From RGIG7213 sp045544195 (GTDB lineage: Bacteria > Bacillota > Clostridia > Oscillospirales > CAG-272), in the NCBI GenBank assembly GCA_045544195.1, contig JAZPYO010000011.1:54008-118007 (forward strand): a stretch of DNA of 64,000 nucleotides, given 5' to 3'. The first letter of the stretch is position 1. The number at the start of each line of letters is the position of its first letter. The notes beneath the pieces were generated by a model. It searched no databases. It saw only the letters and a program-made list of their open reading frames with translations, and had not been told where the DNA came from. Position numbers and translations under genes: made by a program. Below, one piece after another: positions 34,295-43,979 of this stretch.

Positions 34295-36784
34295 GTGAAA
34301 AGCGCACTTGTAAGTATACTTTCACTGCCGAATCACGTCAAGAGCGAGTATACCTATCTTGTGGGCGATGCATTTGAGTCCGAGATTCGTGAAGGCTCGT
34401 TCGTCACAGTACCGTTCGGGAACGGAAACAAGACGCAGATAGGTCTTGTCACAGGAATCGGTGCTATTGAGTCGGATGAAAAAACAAAGAGCATTATCGG
34501 AGTGTATGAGGAAGCATTCTCTCTTTCGGGAGACCTTCTGGACCTGTGCAGATACGTTTCGGACACTTGCCTTTGCTCCTTCAACGAGGCAGCAAGGGCG
34601 ATAATTCCGCCGTCTGTTCTCGGCTCGCCTGAGGAATATTATGTATCAACGCATATAACTCCGAGCGTGCAGGGCGAGCTGCTGTCACTTTACAAAGCGA
34701 TAGACGAATGCCCGAAGGGGATCTCCCTGACCGAGCTCAGATCACGTTACGGCAAGGGTGTATTTGAAATGCTCCGTAGCCTGTGCGACACGCCGTCTGT
34801 CATAAGGCAGGTGCGTACACAGGGGATGCCGAAAACGGAAAAGGTCGAGCTTTACCGACTGACCGCAGAGCCTGAATACGCAAAGCAAAGGACTCGCAGC
34901 GCAAGGGCGCATCTTGCGATCGATATGCTTAACGAGTGCGGCGAATGCGAAAAAAATGAATTAAAGCAGAAAACGAAGATCAGCAGCGAAATGCTGAAAA
35001 AGCTCTGCTTTGAAGATGTGATCGCCGTAAGAGCTGAGCAGCGGCTCCGTAACCCATATAGGCAAATAAGCTCAGATAACGCAGCGGAAAGCCCGTTATC
35101 AGAGGAGCAGAGAGCGGCGTTTGAGGAAATAGACGCGCTTTGCAGAGAGGAAAAGCCGCACGGCGTTCTTCTGCACGGCGTTACGGGAAGCGGAAAAACA
35201 CGTGTTATAAAGGCACTGTGCGACAGCGTTATATCAAGAGGAAGAGCGGTCATAATGCTCGTGCCCGAAATATCCCTCACACCTCAGTCGGTCAGCATAT
35301 TCTGTTCAGCCTACGGTACAAGAGTTGCTGTTGTTCATTCTGCATTATCCGCCGGCGAAAGAGCAGATGTTTACCGCCGCATAGCAGACGGCAGTATAGA
35401 TATGGTCATCGGAACGCGAAGTGCAATTTTTGCCCCGCTTAAAAATATCGGTCTTATAGTCATAGACGAGGAGCAGGAGCATACGTATAAATCTGAAATG
35501 ACTCCGAAATATCACGCCAGAGATATAGCGAGATTCAGATGCAACGCGCATAACGCGGTGATGCTTTTATCGTCTGCAACGCCGAGCATTGAAAGCTACT
35601 ACAAGGCGCAAACGGGAAAATACCGTCTTGTAAGGCTCACACACAGGTACGGCAAGGCTCAGCTTCCGAAGGTGGTCATCGCCGATCTGAGAGAGGATTA
35701 CGCATCCGGCGCTACCGATGCGATAGGTACTGTTCTTAAGGGCGAATTGATAGAGAACAAAAATAAGGGTAATCAGTCGGTGCTTTTTCTGAACAGACGG
35801 GGTTACAGTAATTTTCTGTCGTGCCGTATGTGCGGTCATGTGGTCATGTGCCCGAATTGCGATGTTTCTCTTACATATCATACAACGAAAAGACTTCATA
35901 AGCATACGGCGGACCAAGCGGAAAATGAGTACGCAGAGCGGAAGAAAAACGGCTATCTGCTGTGCCACTATTGCGGATACCGCACGTCAGTGCCTGAAAA
36001 ATGTCCCGAATGCTCATCGCCTCACATAGCGTATATGGGGCATGGGACGCAGAAAATAGCACAGGATATCGAGGAATACGGCTACGGAATAACCGTTCAG
36101 CGTATGGATGCCGATACAACATCGTCAAAGTTTTCATACGAAAAGATACTCGGTGATTTCAGAGCGCAAAGATCAGACGTGCTTTTGGGCACGCAGATGG
36201 TAACGAAGGGGCACGATTTTCCGAATGTGACGCTCGTCGGCGTCATTTTGGCTGACAGCTCTCTTTACGTGTCGGATTACCACGCATCTGAACAATCGTT
36301 TTCTTTGCTCACGCAGGTGATAGGAAGAGCGGGGCGTGCTGAAAAAAAGGGGATCGCCGTCATACAGACGTTCAATCCCGACAATGAAATAATAAAGCTT
36401 GCATCAAAGCAGGATTACGAGGGCTTTTACAAAAGCGAGATCGCTTTGCGACGCGCATTGAAGTTTCCGCCGTTCTGCGATATGGCTGTATTCGTTTTTA
36501 CCTCAGGCACAGAGGTGGCGGCGGTCAAAACGGCAGTCGAATTTAATGAAAGACTTAAGGAAGAGATAAACGGGCAGTTCAGCGACGTCGGAATACAGAT
36601 ATTCGGGCCTGTCGAGGCTCCCGTGTATAAATTAAAGGGCAACTGCCGAATGCAGTTGATAGTCAAATGCCGCCTGAATAAGCGGACACGGCAGCTGTTT
36701 ACCGGGCTGCTGAGGGATTTTGCAAAAAACGCTCCAAAAAACGTAAGCGTCAGCGTAAGCATAAATCCCACATCGATCGGGTAA
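34295..36784 (+). CDS. priA: Primosomal protein N' (replication restart helicase)
   Basis: An 829-residue superfamily 2 helicase that reloads DnaB at stalled forks. The N-terminal DNA-binding domain comes first. Walker A is GVTGSGKTRV near residue 295, and the DEEQEHTYK box is motif II. A zinc-binding insertion (CRMCGHVVMCPNCD then CHYCGYRTSVPEKCPEC) supplies eight cysteines. Motifs LLGTQMVTKGHDFPNVTLV and QVIGRAGRAEKKG follow. The start is GTG, immediately after rpoZ. The N-terminal start is less certain than the rest. Confidence 0.96.
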   Translation: MKSALVSILSLPNHVKSEYTYLVGDAFESEIREGSFVTVPFGNGNKTQIGLVTGIGAIESDEKTKSIIGVYEEAFSLSGDLLDLCRYVSDTCLCSFNEAARAIIPPSVLGSPEEYYVSTHITPSVQGELLSLYKAIDECPKGISLTELRSRYGKGVFEMLRSLCDTPSVIRQVRTQGMPKTEKVELYRLTAEPEYAKQRTRSARAHLAIDMLNECGECEKNELKQKTKISSEMLKKLCFEDVIAVRAEQRLRNPYRQISSDNAAESPLSEEQRAAFEEIDALCREEKPHGVLLHGVTGSGKTRVIKALCDSVISRGRAVIMLVPEISLTPQSVSIFCSAYGTRVAVVHSALSAGERADVYRRIADGSIDMVIGTRSAIFAPLKNIGLIVIDEEQEHTYKSEMTPKYHARDIARFRCNAHNAVMLLSSATPSIESYYKAQTGKYRLVRLTHRYGKAQLPKVVIADLREDYASGATDAIGTVLKGELIENKNKGNQSVLFLNRRGYSNFLSCRMCGHVVMCPNCDVSLTYHTTKRLHKHTADQAENEYAERKKNGYLLCHYCGYRTSVPEKCPECSSPHIAYMGHGTQKIAQDIEEYGYGITVQRMDADTTSSKFSYEKILGDFRAQRSDVLLGTQMVTKGHDFPNVTLVGVILADSSLYVSDYHASEQSFSLLTQVIGRAGRAEKKGIAVIQTFNPDNEIIKLASKQDYEGFYKSEIALRRALKFPPFCDMAVFVFTSGTEVAAVKTAVEFNERLKEEINGQFSDVGIQIFGPVEAPVYKLKGNCRMQLIVKCRLNKRTRQLFTGLLRDFAKNAPKNVSVSVSINPTSIG

Positions 36785-36824
36785 AATATATTTATTGCCG
36801 CATAAGCGGTATACGGAGATAAAA

Positions 36825-37310
36825 ATGGCAATTATGACGATAGTAAGGGATACGGACGAGATTCTCAGAAAAAAGTGCCGTCCGGTAACCGAGATAACAC
36901 CGAGAATAATTCAGCTTCTTGACGATATGGCAGATACTCTGCACGATTCGGGCGGGGTGGGTCTTGCCGCGCCTCAGGTCGGAGTTTTACGCAGAATATG
37001 CATAATCGAAGTAGAGCCGGGCGAGCTGATAGAGTTCATAAATCCCGTTATCACGGAGAAAAAGGGCTCACAGCAGGAGATAGAGGGCTGCCTTTCAGCA
37101 CCTGGTAAATGGGGCTATACAAAGCGTCCTGCAACGGTCAGGGTAAAGGCGCTTGACAGAAACGGCGAGGAGTTTTCTCTTGAAGCAGATGAGCTTTTGG
37201 CAAGAGCGGTATGCCACGAAACAGACCACCTTGACGGTATTCTGTTTTATGATAAAGCAGTCAGAATGCTTTCAAGAGAGGAAATTGCCGAAATGGAGGA
37301 TGACGACTGA
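36825..37310 (+). CDS. def: Peptide deformylase
   Basis: A 161-residue metalloenzyme that removes the formyl group from new N-termini. The three family motifs are present: GVGLAAPQVG, EGCLSAPG (metal-ligand Cys) and VCHETDHLDG (two His ligands and the catalytic Glu). The ATG at 36825 has a CGGAGAT site; the earlier in-frame start would sit just after priA without one. The TGA overlaps the fmt ATG by one base, so deformylase and formyltransferase are probably made together. Confidence 0.97.
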   Translation: MAIMTIVRDTDEILRKKCRPVTEITPRIIQLLDDMADTLHDSGGVGLAAPQVGVLRRICIIEVEPGELIEFINPVITEKKGSQQEIEGCLSAPGKWGYTKRPATVRVKALDRNGEEFSLEADELLARAVCHETDHLDGILFYDKAVRMLSREEIAEMEDDD

Positions 37311-38254
37311 TGAGAGCAGTCTTTATGGGCACTCCCGAATTTGCAGTTCCGTGTCTTGAGGAGCTTTGTGCATACTGTGATGTCACTCTCGTCGTAACAC
37401 AGACAGATAAGCCGAAGGGCAGAGGCAAAACGATGCAATCTCCGCCCGTAAAGCTCTATGCAGACCTGCACGGTATTCCGTGTATACAGCCGCAGACTCT
37501 GCGGTGCGAGCAGATAGTGGATATACTCAAGGCGCAGAATGCAGATGTTTTCGTGGTAGTTGCATACGGCAAGATACTGCCCGAAAGCGTGCTTGAAATA
37601 CCGCCTATGGGCTGTATAAATGTTCACGGCTCTCTTTTACCCGAATACAGAGGCGCCGCACCTATGCAAAGAAGCATTATGGACGGTAAGACCGTAACGG
37701 GTATAACCACGATGTATATGGAAAAGGGACTTGACACAGGCGATATGCTCCTTAAGCAAGAGGTGGAAATTACACCTACTATGAATTACGGAGAGCTGTC
37801 GCAGATAATGTCCTCAACAGGAGCAAAGCTCCTTATCAAAACGCTTGAGGGCTTGAAAAACGGAAGCATTCAGCCGCAGAAGCAGTGCGATGAAAATTCA
37901 ACGTACGCAGAAAAAATTGATAAAAGCGAGCTTAAAATAGACTTTTCAAAAAGCGCAGAGAGCATACACAACCTTATAAGAGGCGTGTATCCGTCTTTGA
38001 GCGCATACGGATTTGCCGTAAACGCAAAGGGCAGGAAAATGCTCAAGATAGCCTCGTCGTTTTACACCGATCTTGACAGCGGAAAGCCGTGTGGAACGGT
38101 GATCTCCTGCGACGATAAGAAAAACGAGATATGCATAGCGTGCGGTAAGGGAACTCTTACAGTCCACGAGGTCATACCTGAGGGCAAGGGAAAAATGAAG
38201 GCGTCGGACTATATAAGAGGCAGACAGATACAGACGGGCGATATGCTCGAATAA
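37310..38254 (+). CDS. fmt: Methionyl-tRNA formyltransferase
   Basis: A 314-residue enzyme that formylates initiator Met-tRNA with 10-formyl-tetrahydrofolate. RAVFMGTPEFAVPCLEEL starts the Rossmann-like domain, VVAYGKILP and the INVHGSLLPEYRGAAPMQRSI stretch carry the catalytic Asn and His, and a C-terminal OB-like domain follows. It begins at the last base of def. Confidence 0.97.
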   Translation: MRAVFMGTPEFAVPCLEELCAYCDVTLVVTQTDKPKGRGKTMQSPPVKLYADLHGIPCIQPQTLRCEQIVDILKAQNADVFVVVAYGKILPESVLEIPPMGCINVHGSLLPEYRGAAPMQRSIMDGKTVTGITTMYMEKGLDTGDMLLKQEVEITPTMNYGELSQIMSSTGAKLLIKTLEGLKNGSIQPQKQCDENSTYAEKIDKSELKIDFSKSAESIHNLIRGVYPSLSAYGFAVNAKGRKMLKIASSFYTDLDSGKPCGTVISCDDKKNEICIACGKGTLTVHEVIPEGKGKMKASDYIRGRQIQTGDMLE

Positions 38255-38270
38255 AAGGAGACACAGGTAA

Positions 38271-38954
38271 TTGTATATTAATTTTGAATATCTGCTTTTT
38301 ATGCTGCCCGTTATAATACTTTCGGCAGTATGTCAGATGTGGGTGAAATCGACATACAGTAAATACAGCAAAATAATGAACGCAAGAAGAATGACGGGGG
38401 CGCAGGCGGCGTTTTACGTTATGAGAAATACCGAAGCTGACGGTGTTAAAATAGAATCAGTCGGCGGCACGCTGACGGATAACTACAATCCGTCAACGGA
38501 TACTGTAAATCTGTCAGTCGATGTACATTCCACCCCATCAATTGCGTCGGTAGGAATTGCCGCGCACGAGGCAGGCCACGCAATACAGCACCACAGCGGA
38601 TACTCTCCGATAAAGCTCCGCGCACTTTTAGTGCCTGTATGCAATCTCGGATCATCTGCCGCGCCGTTACTTATACTGCTCGGCATATTGCTTGATATGG
38701 CGGGGCTGTATATGCTCGGAATATTCGGCTTTTGTACGATAGCGCTTTTTCAGCTCGTGACGCTTCCCGTCGAATTCAACGCAAGCAAAAGAGCAATGCG
38801 TTCGCTTGAAGAATGCGGTATTCTGAACGATGATGAATTGAAGGGCGCAAGAAAGGTTCTCACGGCGGCGGCAATGACATACGTTGCAGCGCTTGCAACG
38901 TCGGTAATGCAGATATTTTATTATACCACCGTGTTCAACAGAAGAAGAAAATGA
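38271..38954 (+). CDS. Neutral zinc metallopeptidase, YugP-like
   Basis: A 227-residue membrane protein with the zinc motif HEAGHAIQH near residue 101. It has an N-terminal hydrophobic segment, two adjacent hydrophobic segments in the middle (LLILLGILLDMAGLYMLGIF), and a C-terminal one. This is the layout of the YugP/Peptidase_Mx putative Zn-peptidase family. Substrate is unknown. The start is TTG with a strong AAAGGAGA site. The gene is inserted between fmt and rsmB, an arrangement seen in several Clostridia but not in Bacillus subtilis. Confidence 0.88.
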   Translation: MYINFEYLLFMLPVIILSAVCQMWVKSTYSKYSKIMNARRMTGAQAAFYVMRNTEADGVKIESVGGTLTDNYNPSTDTVNLSVDVHSTPSIASVGIAAHEAGHAIQHHSGYSPIKLRALLVPVCNLGSSAAPLLILLGILLDMAGLYMLGIFGFCTIALFQLVTLPVEFNASKRAMRSLEECGILNDDELKGARKVLTAAAMTYVAALATSVMQIFYYTTVFNRRRK

Positions 38955-40246
38955 ATACAACTGCAAGGCAAATAGCCCTTTTATCGCTTTGCCGCAGCGA
39001 AAATGACGGCAAATATACCAATCTTGAAAATAACTCCGCAATAAAGAAATTCGATCTTAAGGGCGCGGAAAAAAAGCTGTATACAAAGCTGTTTTACGGA
39101 ACGGTCGAAAAAAAGGTAACGCTCGATCATATAATAGGCATCCTCAGCTCAAGGGCTGTTGACGATATGACCGTACAAATGAGAAATATACTCCGTATGT
39201 CTATATACCAGTTAAGGTATCTTGACCGTATACCCGCCCATTCGGCAGTAAACGAGGGTGTGGAGCTTGCAAAAAAATATGTAGGCAAGCAGTCCGCCCC
39301 GTTCGTTAACGCAATACTCAGAGAATATCTCAGACGGGAAGGAAAATTTGATTTTCCTTCCGCAAACGATGATTACATAAAATACCTGTGTGTTACATAT
39401 TCTCTTGATGAGGGAGTTGCAAGAGCGCTTTTGTCATCATGCGGCGATGAATGTGAAAAAATGCTTCGCTTCCTTGATAAAAACGAGCAATACATAACAC
39501 TAAGGGTAAATACACTCAAAACAGAACGCTCGCACGTTATAAATATCCTGAGCGAAAACGGGATAAAATGTGCGAAAACCGAACAAAGCCCTTACGGCGT
39601 GCGTATTCTGCAAAGTGCGGATATTCCAACGCTGGAGCGTATTGTGGGCGATCTTGCATTTGTTGAGGACGAGGCAAGCCAGATAGCCGTAAGCGCTCTC
39701 AATGTGCAAAAGGGAATGACGGTGTTTGACGTTTGCGCAGCGCCCGGCGGAAAAAGCCTGTGTGCCGCCATCGCAATGGAAAACGAGGGCAGTATATCGT
39801 CATACGATCTGCACGAAAACAAGATCGGTCTTATAAAAAAAGCCGCAGAAAAGGCGGGAATCGATATAATACACGCTGAGGTAAGGGACGGCAGGATCCC
39901 CCCGTGTGAAGAATTTCTTTCAACAGCAGACAGAGTTATTTGCGATGTTCCTTGCTCAGGGCTTGGCGTTATAGGAAAAAAGCCCGATCTGCGTTATAAG
40001 GATATGTCAAATATTGATTCGCTTCTGAATACGCAGTACGAAATACTTTCGCAAAGCGTGAAATATCTCAAAGCGGGCGGCAGACTCCTTTATTCGACCT
40101 GTACGCTCAATAAAGCGGAAAACTCGGATACAGTAGAAAAATTCTTAAAGGAAAACACGGCGTATAAGCTGATAAAGCAGCAGACCCTGATGCCGCATAC
40201 CGACGGTACAGACGGTTTTTACATAGCCGTTATTGAAAAAATATGA
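38951..40246 (+). CDS. rsmB: 16S rRNA (cytosine(967)-C(5))-methyltransferase
   Basis: A 431-residue SAM-dependent RNA methyltransferase. The N-terminal NusB-like RNA-binding domain comes first (about 1-140). The catalytic domain has the SAM motif VFDVCAAPGGKS, the PCS motif DVPCSGLGVIGKKPD and the TCT motif YSTCTLNKAEN, which supply the two catalytic cysteines. It overlaps the Zn-peptidase gene by 4 nt and rlmN by 4 nt, so the three are probably translationally coupled. Confidence 0.96.
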   Translation: MNTTARQIALLSLCRSENDGKYTNLENNSAIKKFDLKGAEKKLYTKLFYGTVEKKVTLDHIIGILSSRAVDDMTVQMRNILRMSIYQLRYLDRIPAHSAVNEGVELAKKYVGKQSAPFVNAILREYLRREGKFDFPSANDDYIKYLCVTYSLDEGVARALLSSCGDECEKMLRFLDKNEQYITLRVNTLKTERSHVINILSENGIKCAKTEQSPYGVRILQSADIPTLERIVGDLAFVEDEASQIAVSALNVQKGMTVFDVCAAPGGKSLCAAIAMENEGSISSYDLHENKIGLIKKAAEKAGIDIIHAEVRDGRIPPCEEFLSTADRVICDVPCSGLGVIGKKPDLRYKDMSNIDSLLNTQYEILSQSVKYLKAGGRLLYSTCTLNKAENSDTVEKFLKENTAYKLIKQQTLMPHTDGTDGFYIAVIEKI

Positions 40247-41295
40247 CGGAAAAATTCGATATTCTGTCATGCTCAGAGCAGGAAATGGCGGAATACTTAA
40301 CAAAGGCAGGACAGCCGACATACAGAGCAAAGCAGGTATATAAATGGCTTCATTGCGGTGTCGGCTTTGACGAAATGACAAATCTGCCTAAGACGCTGCG
40401 GGAATATCTTAAGGAAAACGCAGTCATACGCACACCAAGCGTCGAGGAAAAATTCGTATCAAAGGACGGAACGGTAAAATACCTTTTAAGGCTGCTTGAC
40501 GGAGAGCTTATCGAAGCTGTTTTTATGGTATATAATCACGGCAATACGATATGTATATCATCAGAGGCAGGATGTCCTATGGGATGCAAATTCTGCGCGT
40601 CAACGCTTAAGGGACTGTCGAGAAGGCTTACCCCGTCGGAAATGCTCGGTCAGGTGCTTTGCGTTCAGAACGATACGGGAAAAAGAATATCCAATATCGT
40701 TATGATGGGCATTGGCGAGCCGCTTGACAACTACGATAATACATTAAAATTCCTTCGCCTCGTTTCATCCGAAAACGGTCTTAATATAGGTCTTAGACAT
40801 ATATCGGTGTCAACGTGCGGCATAGTGCCCGCAATAGATAAGCTGCGGCAGGAGGATCTCGGTATAACGCTTTCAATATCTCTTCACGCATCGGATGACG
40901 AAACACGAACATCAATTATGCCCGTGAATAAAAAATATCCGATAGCGCAGCTTCTTGCAAGCTGTAAAAGGTATTTTGAGCAAACAGGCAGGCGCATATC
41001 ATTTGAATATACTATGATAAAGGGCGTAAACGATACGCCGCATCACGCACAGGCGCTGGGCGATCTTTTAAGAAGGAGCATGGCGGGCTGTCCTGTACAT
41101 GTAAACCTTATTCCCGTTAATACGGTAAAGGAACGCGCGTACGTGAAAAGCGATGAAAAAACAGTGCAGGCGTTTATTGATATATTGGCTAAAAAAGGAA
41201 TAACCGCAACGAGAAGAAGAAGTCTCGGCTCTGATATTAATGCCTCGTGCGGACAGCTCAGATATTCCAAAAACAGCAATTTTTCAGAACAGTAA
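40243..41295 (+). CDS. rlmN: Dual-specificity RNA methyltransferase RlmN
   Basis: A 350-residue radical-SAM enzyme that methylates C2 of A2503 in 23S rRNA and A37 of some tRNAs. The cluster motif is CPMGCKFCAS (CxxxCxxC). MGIGEPLDNYDN is the SAM-binding region, and the second catalytic Cys lies in the C-terminal NASCGQLR. It overlaps rsmB by 4 nt. Both Cys used for the methyl transfer are present, so I read it as RlmN and not Cfr. Confidence 0.96.
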   Translation: MTEKFDILSCSEQEMAEYLTKAGQPTYRAKQVYKWLHCGVGFDEMTNLPKTLREYLKENAVIRTPSVEEKFVSKDGTVKYLLRLLDGELIEAVFMVYNHGNTICISSEAGCPMGCKFCASTLKGLSRRLTPSEMLGQVLCVQNDTGKRISNIVMMGIGEPLDNYDNTLKFLRLVSSENGLNIGLRHISVSTCGIVPAIDKLRQEDLGITLSISLHASDDETRTSIMPVNKKYPIAQLLASCKRYFEQTGRRISFEYTMIKGVNDTPHHAQALGDLLRRSMAGCPVHVNLIPVNTVKERAYVKSDEKTVQAFIDILAKKGITATRRRSLGSDINASCGQLRYSKNSNFSEQ

Positions 41296-41316
41296 TGAGA
41301 AGATTGGAGAAATAAA

Positions 41317-42078
41317 ATGCAAATTTTCGGCACAAGCGATACGGGTGTTGTAAGAAAGGTGAATCAGGATAGCTTTTTCACAAGGGTAATGTCAAAAAGC
41401 GTTACAGTGGGCGTTGTGTGCGACGGCATGGGCGGCACAAACGGCGGCTGCGAGGCAAGTGCTATCGCTATACGTGAATTTGCGACATCACTGTGCGATG
41501 CTATAACAATACTTTTGGCTGTTGACGGAGTTCTTGAAATAACAGATGCAAGAATGAGAAGAACGATGGTCCAGGGTGTAAATAAAGCAAATACCGCAGT
41601 ATACGAAAAAAGCAAGACGTTTGCAGAGCTTGAGGGCATGGGCACAACATTGGTCGCATTCGTTTTGTCAGGAAATAAGCTGTACTGCATAAATGTCGGT
41701 GACAGCCGCTTGTATACGGTATCACAGGATTCTGTATGCCAGATAACGAAGGATCATTCATACGTTCAGTATCTTGTAGATACGGGCGCTATAACGCCTG
41801 AGGAGGCTTTGACACACCCACGCAAAAATATAATCACGAGAGCTGTCGGAACACACTCAGATGTAGACCCTGACTTTTTCGTTCTTGAGGACGGACAGAT
41901 AGGCGACTACATTCTCATATGCTCTGACGGACTTACAAATTTCGTTTCTGATGATGAAATACAAAGAGTCCTTATGGATACTGCGGATATAGAGCAGGCG
42001 TGTAATACTCTTGTCGGTATGGCAAATGCCAACGGCGGCGGCGATAACATAACGGTCGTAATTCTTTCAACTAAGTAA
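41317..42078 (+). CDS. prpC: PP2C family serine/threonine phosphatase
   Basis: A 253-residue manganese- or magnesium-dependent phosphatase of the PP2C (PPM) family. Metal-binding residues are in VCDGMGGTNGG, ICSDGLTNFVSD and NGGGDNITVV. INVGDSRLY is another signature. It should reverse phosphorylation by the adjacent kinase. A TTGGAG site precedes the ATG. The pairing with the PASTA kinase and rsgA is conserved. Confidence 0.95.
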   Translation: MQIFGTSDTGVVRKVNQDSFFTRVMSKSVTVGVVCDGMGGTNGGCEASAIAIREFATSLCDAITILLAVDGVLEITDARMRRTMVQGVNKANTAVYEKSKTFAELEGMGTTLVAFVLSGNKLYCINVGDSRLYTVSQDSVCQITKDHSYVQYLVDTGAITPEEALTHPRKNIITRAVGTHSDVDPDFFVLEDGQIGDYILICSDGLTNFVSDDEIQRVLMDTADIEQACNTLVGMANANGGGDNITVVILSTK

Positions 42079-42114
42079 TGCTGCACCATTTTCGATGAAA
42101 GGACGCAAACGTGT

Positions 42115-43968
42115 ATGGAAAAATACGAGGATATAATAGGTACTGTTCTTGACAACAGATACAGAATAGATAAGCTTTGCGGTGTCGGCGGTATGGCAAT
42201 AGTATTCAAGGCGGAGGACGTTCTGATGAAGCGTACCGTTGCCATAAAGATGCTTAAGGAGGATATGTCCAACGATATGGAAAGCGTTCACCGCTTTATT
42301 AACGAATCAAAGGCGGTAGCAATGCTTTCACACGAAAATATCGTTAATATCTACGATGTTTCTGTCAAGGAAAAGCAAAAGTACATCGTTATGGAGTATA
42401 TTGAGGGCATCAACCTCAAATCGTATATAAAGCGTAAGGGCGGTATGCTCACGCTTGAGGAAACATTCAACATAATTGAACAGATATTGAGCGCCCTTGA
42501 CCACGCTCATTCAAAGGGCATCGTGCACAGAGATATAAAGCCGCAGAATGTGCTCGTTTTGAAGAACGGTGTTATCAAGGTTGCGGATTTCGGCATTGCA
42601 CAGCTTCCCGACGGCGATAATGTAACTCCCGCGGATAAGGCAATAGGTACTGTGCATTACGTAAGTCCCGAGCAGGCAAGCGGAAAGGAGATCGATCATA
42701 AAAGCGATCTGTATTCTCTCGGTGTCGTGCTGTACGAAATGGTGTGCGGCAGATTGCCGTTTGACGGAGAAAGCTCCAAGGAGATAGTCGGAAAGCAGAT
42801 AAGGGAATCTCCGCCCAAGCCGTGCCAGGTAAACCCTGAACTTCCGAAGGGGCTGGAGCAGATAATACTTCGCGCCATGGAAAAATCTCCTGATAGACGC
42901 TATCAGAGCGCAAAGCAGATGATGAAGCACATCGGGATAATAAAGGAAAATCCGACAGTTCGCTTCCGCACGCCCGAGGAAGCTGCATTGATGCGTAACA
43001 AAAGCAAAAATCAAAAGAAAAACAAGAACAAGAATAATAAAAATAATAGATCAAGCAGCAATAAAAAGGCAAAGGACGGCGCAAACGATTCATCAAACGA
43101 TAATCAGAAAAAGCACGTCATCGTAAGAGGGACAAGCCTTATGCCGACAGTTTACGGCGTATTTTTCGCCTTCCTTATAGTTGTTGCGATAGTCGTAATA
43201 ATCCTGTTTTATCATCTGTCGGGTAATATGAATCTTGATGATAAAAAGGAATTGCAGGTGGTAGAATGCGTGGGACAGACGTATTCGGAGGAATATATCT
43301 CAAGCCTTGAGGATATGGGATTTAACGTAACTGTTAAATTTACAAGCGTAGTAGGCGAAAAGACGGAGCTTAATACGATAATAAATCAGGATCCGCCCGC
43401 AGGAATAACGAAAAAGTATGAAGATAAGGTCGATCTTCAGATAACGGTGTATATAGGCGAGGAGACGATGAGCCTGCCCGATTTTTCCATGAGAAAATAT
43501 ACCGACATCGTAGTCGGAAACCATAAGGACTATTCCTTCACATTCCGTGAAACAAAGGAATACAGCGATATAATTCCGGAGGGCTATGTTATCAGAACAG
43601 AGCCTGAGGCGGGTACAGAGGTAAAGCTCGATGAAATAATAACCGTATTCGTAAGCAAGGGTGAGCAGACATTCAAGGTGACAGTGCCGCAGCTTATCGG
43701 TATGGACGGAACAGAGGCGATAAAGCTCCTTGCGCAGATAGGTATCAAGGTAGGAGATGTAAAATATCTTACAGGCAACGAAAAAAGAGGTACGGTTATC
43801 ATTCAGAGTATTGCGGCAAACACTCAGGTGCCGAAGTATTCGGTGATAGATATCGTGCTGAGCGAGGGCTCGTCAAACGGACAGATCTCTCCGCCTGATA
43901 CGGATACGTCAGTAGAAACGGACGGCGGCATATTCGACGATATAATAGACGTCATATTGCCATCGTAG
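42115..43968 (+). CDS. prkC: Serine/threonine protein kinase with PASTA domains (PrkC/PknB type)
   Basis: A 617-residue membrane receptor kinase. The cytoplasmic kinase domain (about 10-275) has the glycine loop GVGGMAIVFKAED, the Lys in AIKMLKED, HRDIKPQN, and DFGIAQ. A long linker rich in Lys, Asn and Ser (about 295-335) precedes one transmembrane segment (about 345-368). The extracellular part has three PASTA repeats, which in homologues bind peptidoglycan fragments. It signals growth state and is paired with the phosphatase upstream. The kinase linker composition is unusually Asn- and Lys-rich. Confidence 0.95.
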   Translation: MEKYEDIIGTVLDNRYRIDKLCGVGGMAIVFKAEDVLMKRTVAIKMLKEDMSNDMESVHRFINESKAVAMLSHENIVNIYDVSVKEKQKYIVMEYIEGINLKSYIKRKGGMLTLEETFNIIEQILSALDHAHSKGIVHRDIKPQNVLVLKNGVIKVADFGIAQLPDGDNVTPADKAIGTVHYVSPEQASGKEIDHKSDLYSLGVVLYEMVCGRLPFDGESSKEIVGKQIRESPPKPCQVNPELPKGLEQIILRAMEKSPDRRYQSAKQMMKHIGIIKENPTVRFRTPEEAALMRNKSKNQKKNKNKNNKNNRSSSNKKAKDGANDSSNDNQKKHVIVRGTSLMPTVYGVFFAFLIVVAIVVIILFYHLSGNMNLDDKKELQVVECVGQTYSEEYISSLEDMGFNVTVKFTSVVGEKTELNTIINQDPPAGITKKYEDKVDLQITVYIGEETMSLPDFSMRKYTDIVVGNHKDYSFTFRETKEYSDIIPEGYVIRTEPEAGTEVKLDEIITVFVSKGEQTFKVTVPQLIGMDGTEAIKLLAQIGIKVGDVKYLTGNEKRGTVIIQSIAANTQVPKYSVIDIVLSEGSSNGQISPPDTDTSVETDGGIFDDIIDVILPS

Positions 43969-43979
43969 AGGTCATTTTA